Shown in pieces: positions 1 to 16,115 of a stretch of DNA of 64,000 bases (its first letter is position 1; each line of letters starts with the position of its first letter). Under the pieces are notes generated by a model. It was given only the letters and a program-made list of their open reading frames with translations, searched no databases and was not told the DNA's origin. The stretch is from Brasenia schreberi (Eukaryota; Streptophyta; Magnoliopsida; Nymphaeales; Cabombaceae): assembly GCA_036023115.1 (NCBI GenBank), contig JAYKKT010000059.1, forward strand, positions 1,702,501 to 1,766,500, given 5' to 3'. A program made the position numbers and the translations under genes.

Positions 1-578
1 CGATCGGCTCTTCACTTTGGAGGTCATCTAAGTTTGGATGTCTTCCACTGTGACTGATAGTGTTAACCTCTGACCTGACTGAGTAATGCTTAACCTAAAA
101 GAAGATGTGCCAAGCTAGCTGGATAACCACATGCAGCCCGGACACGGACACTAAAAGAATAGCTCTTCCTATATCATCACCCTGACACGTAAAACATGAC
201 ACCAATGAGACACGAATGAAGTCTCTTTTGTGCATTACCTATATAAGTCCAGCCATGAAAGAATATGACAGGGAAGCAGGTTGAAGTGTTCAAGTGACGG
301 GGCTTTTATTGAGCATTTGATCACCATAGAAACATGTAATCTCATAAATGATTTCTACACCTTGCTTCCAACCCGAAACGTACCCAATAATTTTTGACTT
401 GCTTATTTATGTGCTGCAACTATTCTCCTGCCTATTATACAGATGTTGCTTACAACCCGGTGGTGAGTTTCCTTAATGCAATCATTTCCCCATGTAGGAA
501 AAATAATACGTAGAAGTTAACAGAATATATTTATGATATACGGTGTATATCAATATCTAGTGTTTGATTGCTATCGAG
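1..578. other. no recognisable gene
   Basis: I see no long reading frame, repeat or RNA gene here. If the exon-like piece that follows is real, this could be intron or upstream sequence of the same gene. Confidence 0.4.
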
Positions 579-824
579 ATGCAGAAATTGGGGTACAATG
601 GGTCCTACTTGAATGGACAGCACTCACAGTTCCTCCCGGCTCAGGCCATGATGGTCCCGGCCAACACAGTGGTGCCTGTGTACCCTTATTTCCATTTCCA
701 TCAATCTCAGGCCATGAGTGACCCGGCCCAACTGCTCCCTTCAAACGTTGATGCCCCATTCACCAGCATGCCAGGCTTTGTTCCAAAGCCTCCATCTATG
801 GCACCCAATACAGGTAATAGGTGA
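579..824 (+). CDS. possible exon of an unrecognised Gln/Pro-rich protein
   Basis: An open frame of about 80 codons starts at an ATG at 579, or, if it is an internal exon, at 585 after a plausible CAG acceptor. The peptide is rich in Gln, Pro, Met and Phe (for example VVPVYPYFHFHQSQ), a composition common in the C-terminal parts of plant transcription factors. It could end at a donor (CAG/GTAATAG) at 813 or at the stop at 822-824. No domain is recognisable and no partner exon was found nearby. It is either part of a gene running off the left edge of the window or a chance ORF; a gene family cannot be assigned. Confidence 0.3.
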   Translation: MQKLGYNGSYLNGQHSQFLPAQAMMVPANTVVPVYPYFHFHQSQAMSDPAQLLPSNVDAPFTSMPGFVPKPPSMAPNTGNR

Positions 825-865
825 CCGCACGAGTCATAAGTACATTACTCTCTCACACACACAAC

Positions 866-1260
866 ACCAGCAAAACCTTTTTTCATACTAGATAGGGTTG
901 GCTATATGGATTCTTTGTTTCTGTACAGCCAGATCATGTGTCATTATAACAGTTAACTCAACATAAATTAGATTATTTTTATTGTTTCTTTCAAATATTT
1001 TTGTCTTTCTCTCTTTTCCTAATGTTTTTATGATCTTTTTTCTCGTACCTTATTACTAAAGGTTCTTTTAGTCATTTTTCTATGATGTGCAAACCATCTT
1101 AAACGTTTTTCCCTCATTCTATCATTTATTGGTGCCATTATCAATTTGTTTCTAATATCTCATTATGTACACAATCTTTCCTTTAGTGATCAATCATTTA
1201 CCTTGGCATCTTCATTTCTGTCACAAACATCTTTTATACATATTGATTAATTGTCCTATA
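866..1260 (-). mobile_element. RTE-type LINE fragment, 3' end, decayed
   Basis: Read on the minus strand this is the 3' end of the same non-LTR element that recurs through the window. The terminal block complementary to 'cttttttcatactagata' and the 'ggctatatggattctttg' block match the 3' ends at 27.6 kb and 57.9 kb. Behind it lie remnants of the frame that in better copies encodes a WMSGHTRKDRI and IEDKMRE-like stretch. It is heavily mutated and has no intact coding sequence. Confidence 0.7.
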
Positions 1261-1996
1261 CACATGTTAAGACTTGGATTTAGATTTAGATTTGAGTCGG
1301 ATCAGGTCTAATTTATGAACATGTTGTTTGACAATGGGACAGGCATAGTAGTGCAGCAGAAGGTTTCTGTAAGGGAGGCATGAGAGGGATGGTCTTCTTA
1401 TCTACTGCTGCATGGACATCAACATATAACTGGATCTAAATCTTTTCAATCTATCTTAAGCTTGATTGCATTCATTCATTCTCTAACCGGCATCATGGAA
1501 GAGATGCAACAATCTGCAACTCATGAACGATTGTTTACCAATGTATTATTTTAAGGCAAACTTCATTTGGCTTCTTGAGGCCTGTGCTTGGAATTCTTTT
1601 TCATGCTAATATCCAAGTGCAGTGAGAAACATTTGCAGGTGGGTGTGTACCGTGCTAACTGCAATGAGCTTGGACCCTGTCTCCATCAGTGCGTACCGTG
1701 CTTACTGTGATGCGCTTGGAATTTTGACTGTACCTAGACCCTCGTTCTAATTATTGAAACTGTCGCAATTAGGTAGGATCAATGAATTCTCCATATCCAA
1801 ATGATTTTGTGGGCTGAGTTTGGCCAAGAAATCAAACACCTAGGTGGGTGCTCAAACGACGTCGTGGCTGATAAAGCTATAAAATCATATGAATGCCAAC
1901 AAGATCTAACTCGGGTGCCTTCAACTCAGCATCTTATTCACCATTTGCAATGGTTTGAGGGTGAATTAGGTGCGCATCCTTTGTCTTATGCACCAT
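1261..1996. other. intergenic, nothing recognised
   Basis: Short reading frames only. There are two near-repeats of a 'cgtaccgtgctTACTG'-like phrase around 1650-1710, too short to classify. Confidence 0.4.
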
Positions 1997-2082
1997 GTGG
2001 AGGCCGAACCCGGATGCACACCCGGGTTATCGAACTCATCACCTTCAACTTGCGGGTTGAAGCCCTAGCCAGGTGAACAAAG
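1997..2082 (-). mobile_element. tRNA-derived SINE-like unit
   Basis: On the minus strand the order is an A-box-like 'tggctaggg', then 'gttgaaggt', then a B-box-like 'gagttcgata', then a 'cccgggtgtgcat' and 'ggcctcc' tail. The same order recurs at 14.4, 15.4, 34.0, 36.8, 38.5, 40.8 and 45.6 kb in both orientations, as expected of a dispersed Pol III retroelement family. It does not fold as an intact tRNA gene. Confidence 0.55.
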
Positions 2083-2269
2083 TAGGTGCACGTTTTAGTA
2101 AATGCTAAAAGGATCCAAGAATAGGACGCTGCAGCATATAATGGTGGAATTTGTGAATATTTAATAAATTTTGGGCCAATTTCGGTGCTTGGTATAGTTG
2201 TATGAAAAACCACAGATTATGATGTAATTAGACAACTTTGATAAACTGGCACATCTTGGCCTGCTTGTA

Positions 2270-2575
2270 ATAGACATGCCCATTTCCAGTTACCCTAGAA
2301 CCTGGAACGTAATCGAACTGGCCTAGGGCCAGTTCCAAATGTGGTTCCAGTTTGAGTTCGAAACTGGTAATTTTATTAAAAAATAAAATTATAGAAAAAT
2401 AAAAGAACAAAACCACACTTTAATTGGTTCCGGTTCCGGTTTTATAAAAGGTGAAACTGGAACCGAACCCGGTGGTCTTCGGTTCTGGTTCTGGTTTCAC
2501 TAGTTCCTGACCCGGTTCGGTTCCGATTGGAAACATTGGACCAGTCAGGAACCGGCTATGTCTCTAGCTTCTAAT
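2270..2575. repeat. GGTTCC-rich element, copy 1
   Basis: About 300 bp with dense GGTTCCGG and CCGGAACC-type motifs at both ends and an AT-rich core near 2370-2410. The same build is seen at 27.1-27.4 kb and 40.3-40.6 kb. The mirrored subterminal motifs suggest a small non-autonomous DNA transposon, but I could not fix exact termini or a target-site duplication. Confidence 0.45.
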
Positions 2576-3429
2576 GTACTCAATGTTTGGACCCAACTGA
2601 TTGGCATGTTAGTGTCGAGTCTACATTAAGGTGAGTGAGATGTTTACCTCCCCAAAGTCTTAGAAACTAGAAAGAAAAGGATAGTGGGCGGTTAAAGCGG
2701 TAAGCTATGTGAAGAGTACATGACTATTACCGTGTATTGTTGTCTCCTCGCTGGAAAAGGCCCACGGTTATAACATGGGCTGGAATATATAGCTCGTGAC
2801 TTTCTTCTTTGGTACAAACGGGTGACTCGAACGAGATTAGATGAGTTCCTCAGTTATCGAGTCGATCCGGAGCCAGGTGAGCTATTATACATATCGCTAG
2901 AGCTAGCTATTCATGAAACCTTTTGTAGATCCACCACTGGACTTAGGGATGTTCATGGCGGGAATCCCTCGCTCCCCACGGGTGTCCTTTCCCAAATGGG
3001 GCGGACCTGGAGTACCGACTCTCATGAGGATCATACCTGGCATCGCCAGCCCCGGTCCCGTAGGTCTACCCCGCTCCATAAACATACAGACTCCCACCCA
3101 AAAACCGTAGAGCACTATCGGCTCTCTCTCTCTCGGCGAACGGTGGAACAATACCCAATTCCTAACCCTCAGGCCTCGACTCCAAGTTCTCCAACCTTTC
3201 CAGGTCTCTCTCTCTCTCCCTTACATATACACGCACTCACAGAGATCAGCGTAATACTTGGTTTTCTTAAACCTTAAAATCATAATACATATTAAATAGC
3301 CATTCTATATTGTATATAGATGATAATGCTTTCCTACGGGAAATTGGTTTGCAATTCAAAACTGCAGTTCTTTATGATATTAGACTCCCTATTCTTCCGT
3401 TAAGGGGGCTGTCCTTACTATCAAAACTC
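2576..3429. other. intergenic, no supported gene
   Basis: A 151-codon frame at 2822-3277 and overlapping frames on both strands show no domain. The sequence is pyrimidine-rich with short CT runs at 3124-3136 and 3206-3220. I regard the frames as chance. Confidence 0.4.
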
Positions 3430-4030
3430 GTTCCCCTCCTTCGGGTGATGGAGATTTAAAGAAGGAGTCTGCTTCATTGGGAAACTGTTATTTGTCGAGG
3501 CATATTTATTTCTTGGCCTTGTATTTAGATTTCATCTCCCCTTTTCTTTCTCGAGTCATTTTGGTCTCATTGATTGTCGTTGGGAGTTGTTTGGCTTGCC
3601 TTTGTATTGAGCACCGTTTTTGGTCGTGAGGACGTGGTTGGGGACTTGTTTCTTCGCCGTCAATGGCATTTTTATTCAATATCTCAAGCATTATAAGGAG
3701 GGATGTATTTATGGATTAATAGTTTCCAGTCATTTGAAGGTTAATTAGTGCTAATTGATCTGAAAACGGACGTTAGATTGAGAAAATTTGAACGGAAAAC
3801 TCCTGCTTTTTTGGATTGTTTTCCTATGGAGAGCAGAAATAAACGGTAAACGTGATACTACTTGTAGTTTCAACACTGTTTCAAGGATTATGATTAAGGT
3901 GGTGGTGATGCTAATCATGATGCAGAAGGTGGTGGAATGAATCTGTAATTTCTGCTCAAATGTCGATGGATGAAAATGCAGAGGGAAGAGTGATTGGTTT
4001 GTTTGGTTTCAATGGAATAGGTGTGGGGAA
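3430..4030 (+). repeat. 601-bp direct duplicate of RPS23 intron 1, copy A
   Basis: This block matches 11005-11605, inside RPS23 intron 1, almost base for base in the same orientation, with only scattered substitutions and small indels. Shared phrases include 'ttgggaaactgttatttgtc' and 'ctgaaaacggacgttagatt'. It ends about 130 bp before the USB1 start codon, so it occupies the USB1 promoter/5'UTR position. It carries no coding sequence. Confidence 0.85.
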
Positions 4031-4160
4031 TTCATGGGGAACGACGTTTAGCTAGCCTGCCTGAGCCTCCTCTGTCGAGCCATCATTGACAGCGTTCAAT
4101 CGGTAACTTGACTGCGTGCAGAAGACGCGGTCCTCAATCACACACACACAGAGCAAAGGC
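4031..4160 (+). promoter_or_regulatory. USB1 leader region
   Basis: The 130 bp between the RPS23-intron duplicate and the USB1 ATG, including a CA run at 4140-4150. No TATA box is evident, so initiation may be TATA-less. Confidence 0.35.
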
Positions 4161-7100
4161 ATGGAGGCGCTAATGGCGTCATATGGATCGGCGTCCGATT
4201 CCGACGACGACGAAGACTCCTCTTCTGGTTTGGGAAGCGGAAACCATGCGGAAAACCCACCGCCGCGGCAACCTCACCGACTTCCACCCCCTCCTCTTGA
4301 CCTCCTCCAACCCCCAGGTCAATCCTTTCTCGTCTCTCTCTAGATAAGCCTAGAAGTCCTGTTTCTTTCTTTTTTTCATGAATCTAGTTCGGAAAAAGTA
4401 ATCTTGCTTTTCAATTGCTGCAATTTTCTACTGTCCAACTTATGCACATGATTATGTGACATGTTCGATGAAATTGGTAAATCACTTTCTGTTTATGTTG
4501 GATTCTAATTGCATTGAGCTTTCTGGTACTTGCTAAGGCCTAAGGGTATGCGAGCATTTGAGTGATAAGTTTTTGTACTTTCTAAATCCATCTTGTTTGT
4601 GTACCTATTTGGATTCTATGCACTCAAAGCGGTAAATTTGGTTAAGTTAGCGAAGTATGTATTTATTGTGCTCCAAAGAATGCAGGCGCTAAACCGATAA
4701 GCTTTGTCCTGTAAGAGTTTATGTGTGTCTAAGATGAAAATGATGGTTGAATATTCTGATGAAACTGATAATAAACTACCTTACGTCTATCATAATGCAT
4801 GACCTTATTTGGGGACCTTGCTATAAGGTATAAGCTTTCATGGTTGGGCATGAAGTTTCTCATTGATGCCGGAAGTTGAAGTATACATGGCAATATTGAG
4901 TTGCATGGTTCTAGAGACATATGGAAAGGTGTGTTCCATCATGTTCTATAGAATCTGATCAAACCGAATAGCTAGCAGGTGTTTCCTTTTTATTCCTGAA
5001 GTCTTTTGGCTATTCTTAAAAATGGTTATTCCTTACAATTCTTGTTTTGTTTTAATTCAGATTACTTTCAAACAACTAGAAATCGAGTTAGAAGCTTCCC
5101 ACATGTGGAAGGAAATTATGCAGTGCATGTCTTTATTCCAGGTTTATCTTGACTTCTTTTTTTAATTTAATTATGTAGGCTTCATTGTACATCACATTGC
5201 AGGTTGAACATTTTACTTCTTTTCTTAATGTAATTGTCTAGACTTCATCATATAGCCTGCCCTTTATTGTATTATTGCCATCTACTTTCTCCATAGTGGG
5301 GTTGCATGACTTTTGGGCTTTAGAAAAATACCTTCATTGGTTTCTTCATAGGAAGCAGATTTTGTGAAAGATGTATGTGAACCTGAAGACCATAACCAAA
5401 ACCAAGCCTTATTTCACAATAAGCAGTGATGTGCATGAATCTCAGATAAAAAATAAATGCAATCTGTTTGTTTGCTGATTACATCAAAGACCATACTACC
5501 ATTGTAAGGAATGTTATCAAAAGCCACACTTGTAATTCGCAGGCAAATGTGGCCATCATCACTGTACTCTAGGACAACTGTTTTTGTCCTTCTGTGAAAC
5601 AAGGTGAGTTGCGTTTTGAGTAAAATAAATGTCATTTGGAAATTAGACTTGTTTATTCTTGCTAAAAGGCAACCATTTTCAAATGAAGGTTCTCCAGATT
5701 TTCATGTTACCACAAAAGTCTCTCTCTTATAGGCATGTTTGCTTGCGTTGTGACTCCTGAAGTTTTTAAGGAACTTAGTGATGCTAAGTAAAAAAAAAAT
5801 CATTTTCGCTAGTGAAAAGAAACTTTATAGGCTATAACCTATTCATGAATTATATGGATAACCTGCTAAAAATGACACAAAATTTGGGAAATTTTCCCCA
5901 AAGAACAATCTTACATTTCAGACAGAAACAATATTTGTCCATTTCTTAAAGAAAGATATGAGTGGCCGCATATGTGATGGCCCATGACACCTGCAATTAG
6001 TAATCTTAGCAATCAAGTTGTCAGGGGATGCAGTGCTAAGTCTGCAAGTGTTATTTGGACGGGCAGTTGGAAAAGTAAGAGAGTAATGTTTATATGGAGC
6101 GAATACAGTGGCCAGGTTTTCCAACTTTTATAACTCCTCTCCTTAATCATGTCTGTAATATTCCCTGGTAGAGTGCGCTTTCATCGTCCATTCACCTGGT
6201 TATGCACATGTGAATTTGCTTCAAACCTGTGACTGTTCTACTATGTTACTCACACTATTCATGTTTTGTTTTGGATGAATGTGTTCATACATGCATATGT
6301 GCATGATGCATTAACAGTTCCATTATGCTGTTGTTCTTCTATTCATTGTAGTCTTGATACCGTCAATGATCAAGAAAGATCTGGTACCTTTAATCAGAAG
6401 AGCGGCATGTGTTGTTGAGGGGCTTCATGCTGTTGATGTTGACATCCCATTAAGTGATTTATGCGTAGATGATCAAAAGATCATGCAGATTGTCTTAGGA
6501 CAGGAGTTTCACATAAGCTTGTCTAGAACCGTTCCTGTTCGTGTGCATCAGATTGATTCAATTCTGACAATGCTCCGACAAAAGCTTCAAGGCCAAAAGA
6601 GGTATGCTTACTTTTTAAATTAAATACTAGCAATTCCATGGTTGACAATCAGTAAGTTGCAATTCATGGCGAACCTGATCATGTTTTCTTGACAGATATT
6701 GGATAGAATTTAGTAATTGGGAGGTGTTTGTAAATGATGACCATACGCGGTCTTTTCTGTCCATGGAAATTACCGACAAAGGATTGTATGAGGTATGTGG
6801 TTGCTGCAATATCTCTTCCTCAATTTATTCTTTCTTCATTGGCTTTATAATGTGCACAGATGTTATTTGAAATTGAGTAATAGTGCATTACTATGGTTAC
6901 TGTGACTCCATATGTGCATGTTATGCATTGCAACTGCCATAAGATCGCTAGAACCTCTGGCCCATTTGGCCCTTGCTGAAAGTTCTTTTGGTTGTCCGGA
7001 GGCAGCTATATTTTTTTGTATTGGACAACAACAAATATTCTTGAAGTAGATGATTCTTATTTAAAAAGTTCTCGAGTTTCCCTTATGGGAGGACATTGTT

Positions 7101-8905
7101 ATAACTTACATTTGTGGGGAAGAGCAATGTTTGATACCTGTCGAAAGGGCAGTTCCACCTTGGAGCGATTTGCTCTTGCACTCTCCTAAACCCATTTGAA
7201 AGTTGAGGCACGACAGTTGAATACCATTTTCAAATTTGCAAATGACTGTTACGTTCTCACTTCTAAGATTGGTGTCAATAAGTGCACATGCGCCGAAGTG
7301 TGCTGGAAACCATTATCCTCCAATATGAATTTGTCCATGTGTTATAAGTGGGTAATGATGTATACGTATTATATGTAAAGATATATTTGTTAATGTTTAC
7401 ATGCAAACTAACTTCTTCTTTGGCTTTATCGCTCCCGTATGCATATTTTGTACATGCAGTGTATATATGTGTGCATGCCCTCAAGCATGCACATGTGTTA
7501 TTATATCTGGCATGCATCTAAACTTTTTCGTTGGGCATGCATCCATATGTACAGCTATAATACATGTCTGTATTTCCGAAGTTGCTGCACTACACCTTCT
7601 TGTTCCTGAACCCAAAACCTGAATTCAAACTTGTGACCTATGTATGTCGTCAAAACTTCTGTATTCTATCCTATCTGCTTCTTATATGTTTCAAAAGATT
7701 CCTTTAACCTTGTGAATTTGATTCCTTCATCAACAAAATGAAAAGTTTGGAGATCTATGATTTTGTAATTTCATATCTCATTAACAATTCTTTGATTACC
7801 TGCTCTATTTGTTGTCTATTTGCACTAGTGTATTACCTTGCATTCTGATGCTTGTGGAGCTTCCTGTTCACAGTGTGGAGGTAATATTCTTGTGTCTTTT
7901 CAGATAACCAGGCTGATTCAGGTTGTCAATGATATATACAGATTGCATAATCTTCCAGAGTTTTATGAGGTGAGACTGCCAATTGTGTTTTACTGGGTTT
8001 CTGAAAACCTGAATCATCTTTATGCATATTGTTGTCATGATCAATTATTACCTTTAGGACCTCTGAGACACTGGCTAGGTTAAACTGAATGTTGCACGTG
8101 GTATGGAAATACGAAATTATGATGGGAAAAGGACGGCCATGCTGGGATTGATAATGTTTCTATGAGAGGTTCAAATATCCGGCCTGTTGCAATTGATATT
8201 ACCAAAGTCGTCTTAGTAGAACTAGTGTAGTCTTATGATATCTTTCCTTCTATGACTTGGGCAGTTGGCCTCCATGTCTAGCTATGTCACATACACTTTT
8301 ACTAGGGTGACATATGGTCTGATGCTCGACACTCATACTTCTCTGTGTGCTCCACTCAGCACTATCTATTCTTAATATCTTTTTAGTGCTGTCACCGAGA
8401 CACTTTATTAACAGAGTATTACATTTTTAGTGAATTAATTTATAAAAACTGTAACTTTTCTTTTATTCTATGGGACATTATTAATTATATGTAATAATAT
8501 CAATTACACTTATATATAGTCATGTCTCCGCATGCATGATTCTCGTAAATTGTCCTACACGCACTGTCTGCATCCACACCTATCGCATGGGTGAAAGAAC
8601 AGAAATAGTTTCCGTTTCTGATGATGGAATGTACGCTATCTAATTCTATGCTGTGACTGCGTTTTATGGTCTCTTAAGATTGTTAATTTCCAAGTTGTGT
8701 GCAGAATCCTCGACCCCACATATCATTGGCATGGGGCCTTGGCGACGTCAGTCATCTTTTGCAGCAAGCAGTGAATGAACTAAACAGGTCTAAGCCAAGT
8801 GGCGGTGGATCGACACGAAAGAACATCTTTTCTTGTGTATTTAATTGTATCCAGTGTAGAATAGGCCAAAAAACGCACAGCATCTGTAAAGATTTTTCCC
8901 AATGA
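4161..8905 (+). CDS. U6 snRNA 3'-end phosphodiesterase USB1
   Basis: Six exons give an intact 283-residue protein: 4161-4317, 5061-5141, 6352-6601, 6696-6792, 7904-7969, 8705-8905. All introns are GT-AG and the phases match. It is a 2H phosphoesterase: the two catalytic motifs are HIS at about residues 133-135 (in EFHISLSRT) and HIS at 222-224 (in PHISLAWGLGD). The acidic, Pro-rich N-terminus and the length fit the USB1/Mpn1 family, whose known role is nuclear 3'-5' trimming of the U6 snRNA oligo(U) tail, leaving a cyclic phosphate. The start is the ATG before EALMASYGS; the frame upstream of it has no other ATG. The preceding 601 bp duplicate RPS23 intron 1, so the promoter may be partly borrowed. 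Nothing suggests a defect. Confidence 0.93.
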
Positions 8906-10737
8906 GAGGACCAGCATCCTGGTAATCCTATTCTTTCATGATGTGGGTAATGTTATTTACAAGTTTCTTGGGTTGGATGAAACTGGGAATATGATTTCAG
9001 ACACGATCCATTCGCCCATATAGGGATATGCGTGAAATGGAACTCAATGCGTGTAGATTCCGCCCTCCCATTTGCAACTTGGATTCTTGCACCATGTGAG
9101 ACTCCGGATTACTGTAGAAACAGACATATTTTGCACCCAGCATAACTGCACGGGTGATTTCTTCATGCCGGTTATTGGTGCTATACTACGTCTCATGAAT
9201 CGGAATCGACGGAGTAAGCAAACTTGTACTTCTAGCTGGGATCTCTTTTGATTTGGCATGCTGGGCAGAGCCTTGCCCAGATGCACATCCTGGACATTGA
9301 ACCTGTGACCTATTTGAAAACATTCTATTTCGGAGAGCCATGGCTATGGTATTTAGCTGAGTGCTGGCTTGTATACTTTGTCAATATCAATGTATGGAGA
9401 CTGCAGTTGTAACTTACCAGGTGGGCCAACGCCCTGGGTGCTGTAGCACACCATTACACAATGTGCTTGGTATTACAGCCTATTTATTACAGATCACAAA
9501 TTCAATCATGTTGTGTTGGATTCTAAATTGTCCTTTTAAGGGAATTGGTTGCTCTTAGAAAACAATTGGAATGAATTTCTGGTGACCTTTCTTTGAACCC
9601 TGTCCAATGATTGAGCGCAAACTGCCACCTTAATCCAATGATATTAGACAAAACTTCATATAGTTGGATTAAAGGGTATTTCAGGGGTTGCGATTATGGG
9701 GTTAAGTGAAATTCTTTTTATCATGGTGAGAATCTTCTTCGTATCATAATATGCATCTTCTTTGGCCAAACCATGTAAAAACCAGTTTATGCCGCATCCC
9801 TTTTCACGGCGGAGGGGTTGAATGAAGATTGTTTAGTTCAATGTTTCAATGGGAGCATCCCACTTTTGCCTGATGAGCTTTGCACTAAAGGGCAGGAGCC
9901 ACTTTTGTATTTAATCACAATTAAATTTGTTTCACATAAACCCCACCAAGGAACATGAGCTACTCGGCCACCCCTGTGATCTAAGAGCACTCGAGGGTTG
10001 TTGATCAATGAACCCGTGCCTGCTTGTTAGATCCGACTTCTCCTAAGGGCATCTGGTGGATCTGTGATTCCGTATCACTATAGAGAGAGTCCTTCACGCG
10101 ACCATGTATTGCCACATTGTCTTACCCATCTCAAAGAGTTCCATGAGATCACAAATAAACCATGAACATAAAACATTAGATATGTAAAACATGGTTTCTA
10201 AGAATACTTTTAATTCGAGCTTTCAGATAAATGGAATAATTATCTTGAAAGTTGGGCACTTATCTCGCTTTTTTTGTTGTTGGGAAAACTCTATTGTTGG
10301 TGGTGACTGGGTTCTGAACTTGGGTTGGATCGAGATTTGCTGAGAATCATTAAACCACCACCAGCACGATATGTTATTAACCGGGTCGTTGGGGTCCAAT
10401 TCGAATAGTTAATGGACCATCACAGTTGAATAGTTAACAACATCAGATGGGTTTTCGATTCGACCGGCTCTCATTCGGTAAAGAGTGATTATCAATTCAT
10501 AATGGGACACCCACTTGGCCTACCTTGTTCTTATTGGGTCGTGACTGGGAAATTCGGTTCACGACCACAAAGAGGGAGGGCAAACAAATGAGCTGGCCTG
10601 CTTGCATCTCATAGTGTGTCCCCACCCGATCCGACCTGAACTGACCGTCTTACCTGACGGGTTGGGTCGGGTTATATCCGATCCATTAACGCTTCTTAAA
10701 GGATGTTGAACAAAGGGGTCCTGTTACCTTAGCTAGT
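8906..10737. other. intergenic between USB1 and RPS23
   Basis: This holds the USB1 3' end and then unassigned DNA. Short frames at 9044-9286 (-) and 9361-9558 (+) have no recognisable product. The last few hundred bases become the RPS23 promoter. Confidence 0.5.
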
Positions 10738-10746
10738 TTAGGGTTT
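10738..10746 (+). promoter_or_regulatory. telo-box in the RPS23 promoter
   Basis: TTAGGGTTT (reverse of AAACCCTAA) lies 118-126 bp upstream of the RPS23 ATG. Telo-boxes are a known hallmark of plant ribosomal-protein promoters. Pyrimidine-rich sequence ('tttttgcctcctcgttcg') follows before the ATG and could be a 5'TOP-like leader. Confidence 0.6.
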
Positions 10747-10863
10747 TCGTTGGTTTGGGGATCATCTTACTTCAGCTGAGAGGAAGCCACTCAAAGCGTC
10801 CCTTTTTGCCTCCTCGTTCGTTCTGTCGTTGCTGCAAAGGGGCCTTCAGCAACACCTGCCAAG

Positions 10864-13718
<2,855 letters not shown>

Positions 13719-14377
13719 GTTTTGTTCTCTTTTTCTTTTTTTAACTTTGGAAGTTTTTTGAATGTCTGGTGGGATTGAACTTGAACTTTTCCCATTTATT
13801 ATCATGTAAACCTAGTTATTTTTGGGTTAGTGATCCTTTTGCGTTCTTTGTGAAATACGAGGCCTCCATTCAAAAGAGGGAGTTCTCACTAGCAGTTCTT
13901 GGCAAGCTGCAAAATGTGATGAATTGCTCATTATGTTGCTTCTTTTGGTTTGTGGTAAGCTTTTCACGGTACATCTCATAAACCTCTCAAGAGAAGCTAT
14001 GCCTCTTTTTGATCATGTTGTTTGTTGATCAAATAGTCTTGGCTCTCATGAGCCATCTATCACAAGTGCATATTTTAGGAAGGCATACTGTCACAATTGG
14101 TGATGGGTACGTTTTCCCCAATAGGTAGCAACATTCGTCTTTTCCATTAAAAATTGCAGTATACAACTAAGTTCAACTTAAACGAGTAAGGGCTTCACGT
14201 TTCAACAAAGATTTTTTAAAATTTGTAATTTTGACAAGCTTAGACTTTTTTCTTATATATTCGAGTTTAGTTAGAACATTAAGCAACATTACAGGTGTAT
14301 AGACGGACGAGAATGAACAGCCTTGGCTAGTTCCACTTATTTGGTAGCCGGACTTCTTTATGGCTGATTTTTCTTTC

Positions 14378-14465
14378 TTGGTACAATGAGAGGCCACAGT
14401 GACGCACGCCACGCCCCGGGTATCGAGCTCTTGACCTAACATGTGAGTTGAGCAATTACAGGTGG
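14378..14465 (-). mobile_element. tRNA-derived SINE-like unit
   Basis: On the minus strand it carries 'gagctcgatacccgggg' in the B-box position and a 'ggcctc' tail, like the unit at 2.0 kb. The A-box end is degraded. Confidence 0.45.
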
Positions 14466-15367
14466 GATGTCTTCTTGGTGCTTTTCCTAACTGTTCGAAT
14501 TTCAAGATAAGTTGAAACTTAAGCCACATCCAAATTAATCCCAACAGCCACCCCGATATATCCAACTTCAAACTGAAAAGTATCTTGAAGTCGACTCTAA
14601 TTTACTTTGGGTGTCTTTTACTACTAAGACACCAAGGTGAGCAGAAACAATGCATATCCGGCCAATCAGTTCATTTCTCGACAAAGGTGTATATCTGCAA
14701 AATTGCCGAGATGGGTGGGCGATATGCTGAACCATCCATGGTTATGGTACATAAGTGCTGCGTTTGGGAGATTCCTCGATAAGGAGCAATCGAGGTGGTA
14801 TTCGATCCATTCTACTGGCAAGAGAGTAATAATACAGAAATCTTGCGCATCTTCGGATGAATTGTATTTGGAGACACTCAAAGCAAAGAGTTTATCCAGC
14901 ACATTCTTGATGTCAAGTGGGTTTTGGCCACAAGTGGGGGGCTGTTTGAACTTGTAAATCTCATTCTCCATGCTATTCAATGTAGTATTCTTCAGGCTCG
15001 CCTTTCTGCTAAAGTAGTTTTGATGAACAATGGAGTCAAAGGAGTAGTGATACAGGTAAGTTGGCATGCATAGCGATAAACCACTTGGCCGAGTTCGGCC
15101 TAGGCAGCACTGAACTCGGGGAACCAAACGGTCTGGCTTGACCCAAATGTAACCTGCACCAAACCCATCAAGTTTGGAGTTTGCTAAGCAAAAGAAAAGA
15201 TGCATTTGTTATCTGGATCTAGACCTGCAAGATCCAATCGATGATGAGCTACATATGTGGTTAACCCTTTATGTCTAGCCCATATCTAACCCAAGTTCCA
15301 ACTAAGATCTCAATATGAAGACATGATTGTTCACACGGACACTGTAGATAATTAGATAATTTTTCTT

Positions 15368-15463
15368 TTTGTACAACGCAGAACACAAGCCAGATGCACA
15401 CCCTGGATATCGAACTCGTAACCTTCAACAGGTGAGTCAAACTTCTAGCCAAGTGAGCTCTTG
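15368..15463 (-). mobile_element. tRNA-derived SINE-like unit
   Basis: On the minus strand: 'gagctcacttggctagaag' (A-box-like), 'gttgaaggttacgagttcga' (B-box-like), then 'ccagggtgtgcat' and a 'tgtacaaaaag' tail. It is one of the cleaner copies in the window. Confidence 0.6.
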
Positions 15464-16115
15464 TTCTTTGTCCCCTAAAAAAGTATTTATAGTTTAATAT
15501 ACAAAATATTTTTGACTCCATCAACCAAGGTTAAAAATACTCGAAATTATTTAGTAATGGTTTACTCCATCCAGTATCATGTCTCATTACTCTTCACGCG
15601 TCTAGCCATGTTCCACAAGACATTGGCTCGGCATGGATTCAAGGGACTCCTCTCCTGTTTGCACATCTCATGCACACTACTGATTCAGGATACCGGCAAA
15701 CTCTGTCCAACCGCAGTCCAGGCTTTCAAACAACCGAAAGAGGCATTTGGGAGCAGGTTGAATGGATTAAGACATAGAGAACCAAAACCAAACCTTATTC
15801 CAGAATGACAGATGAATTGCGATCTGAAAGTTTCTAAGCCCACTAAGAAGACTTGTATGCTGATTTACAAAAAAAATGAAGAATTTGAGCTATTTTTTAT
15901 TATGTCAAAGAGTTCTGTGCTACTATAGAAAAAGATGCAAAGCTTGTGCTCTATATGTGCTAAACAACGTAATCATTCTAAACAAACTCGAGGTGCACTG
16001 GCAGGCACCGTTGACATTTATGCCCCATTAATACATCTAAGCCAAAACCTGGTAGTATCTAGCAACACAATAGAGAATTAAAACAGCCTTTTTCCTTTAA
16101 TAGAAGGGGCTACGT

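Larger units (their letters stand above)
13719..16115. other. intergenic with two SINE-like units
   Basis: Contains the RPS23 3' end and two SINE-like units listed separately. A 179-codon minus frame (14666-15205) and overlapping plus frames of 65-106 codons have no domain I recognise and no coherent splice sites. No gene is supported. Confidence 0.45.

Noticed and set aside
2822..3277. 151-codon plus ORF
   Set aside because: No family resemblance; it begins at a non-ATG codon and runs through CT-rich sequence.
14666..15205. 179-codon minus ORF
   Set aside because: No domain, no plausible splice partners, and an overlapping plus frame of similar quality; probably chance.
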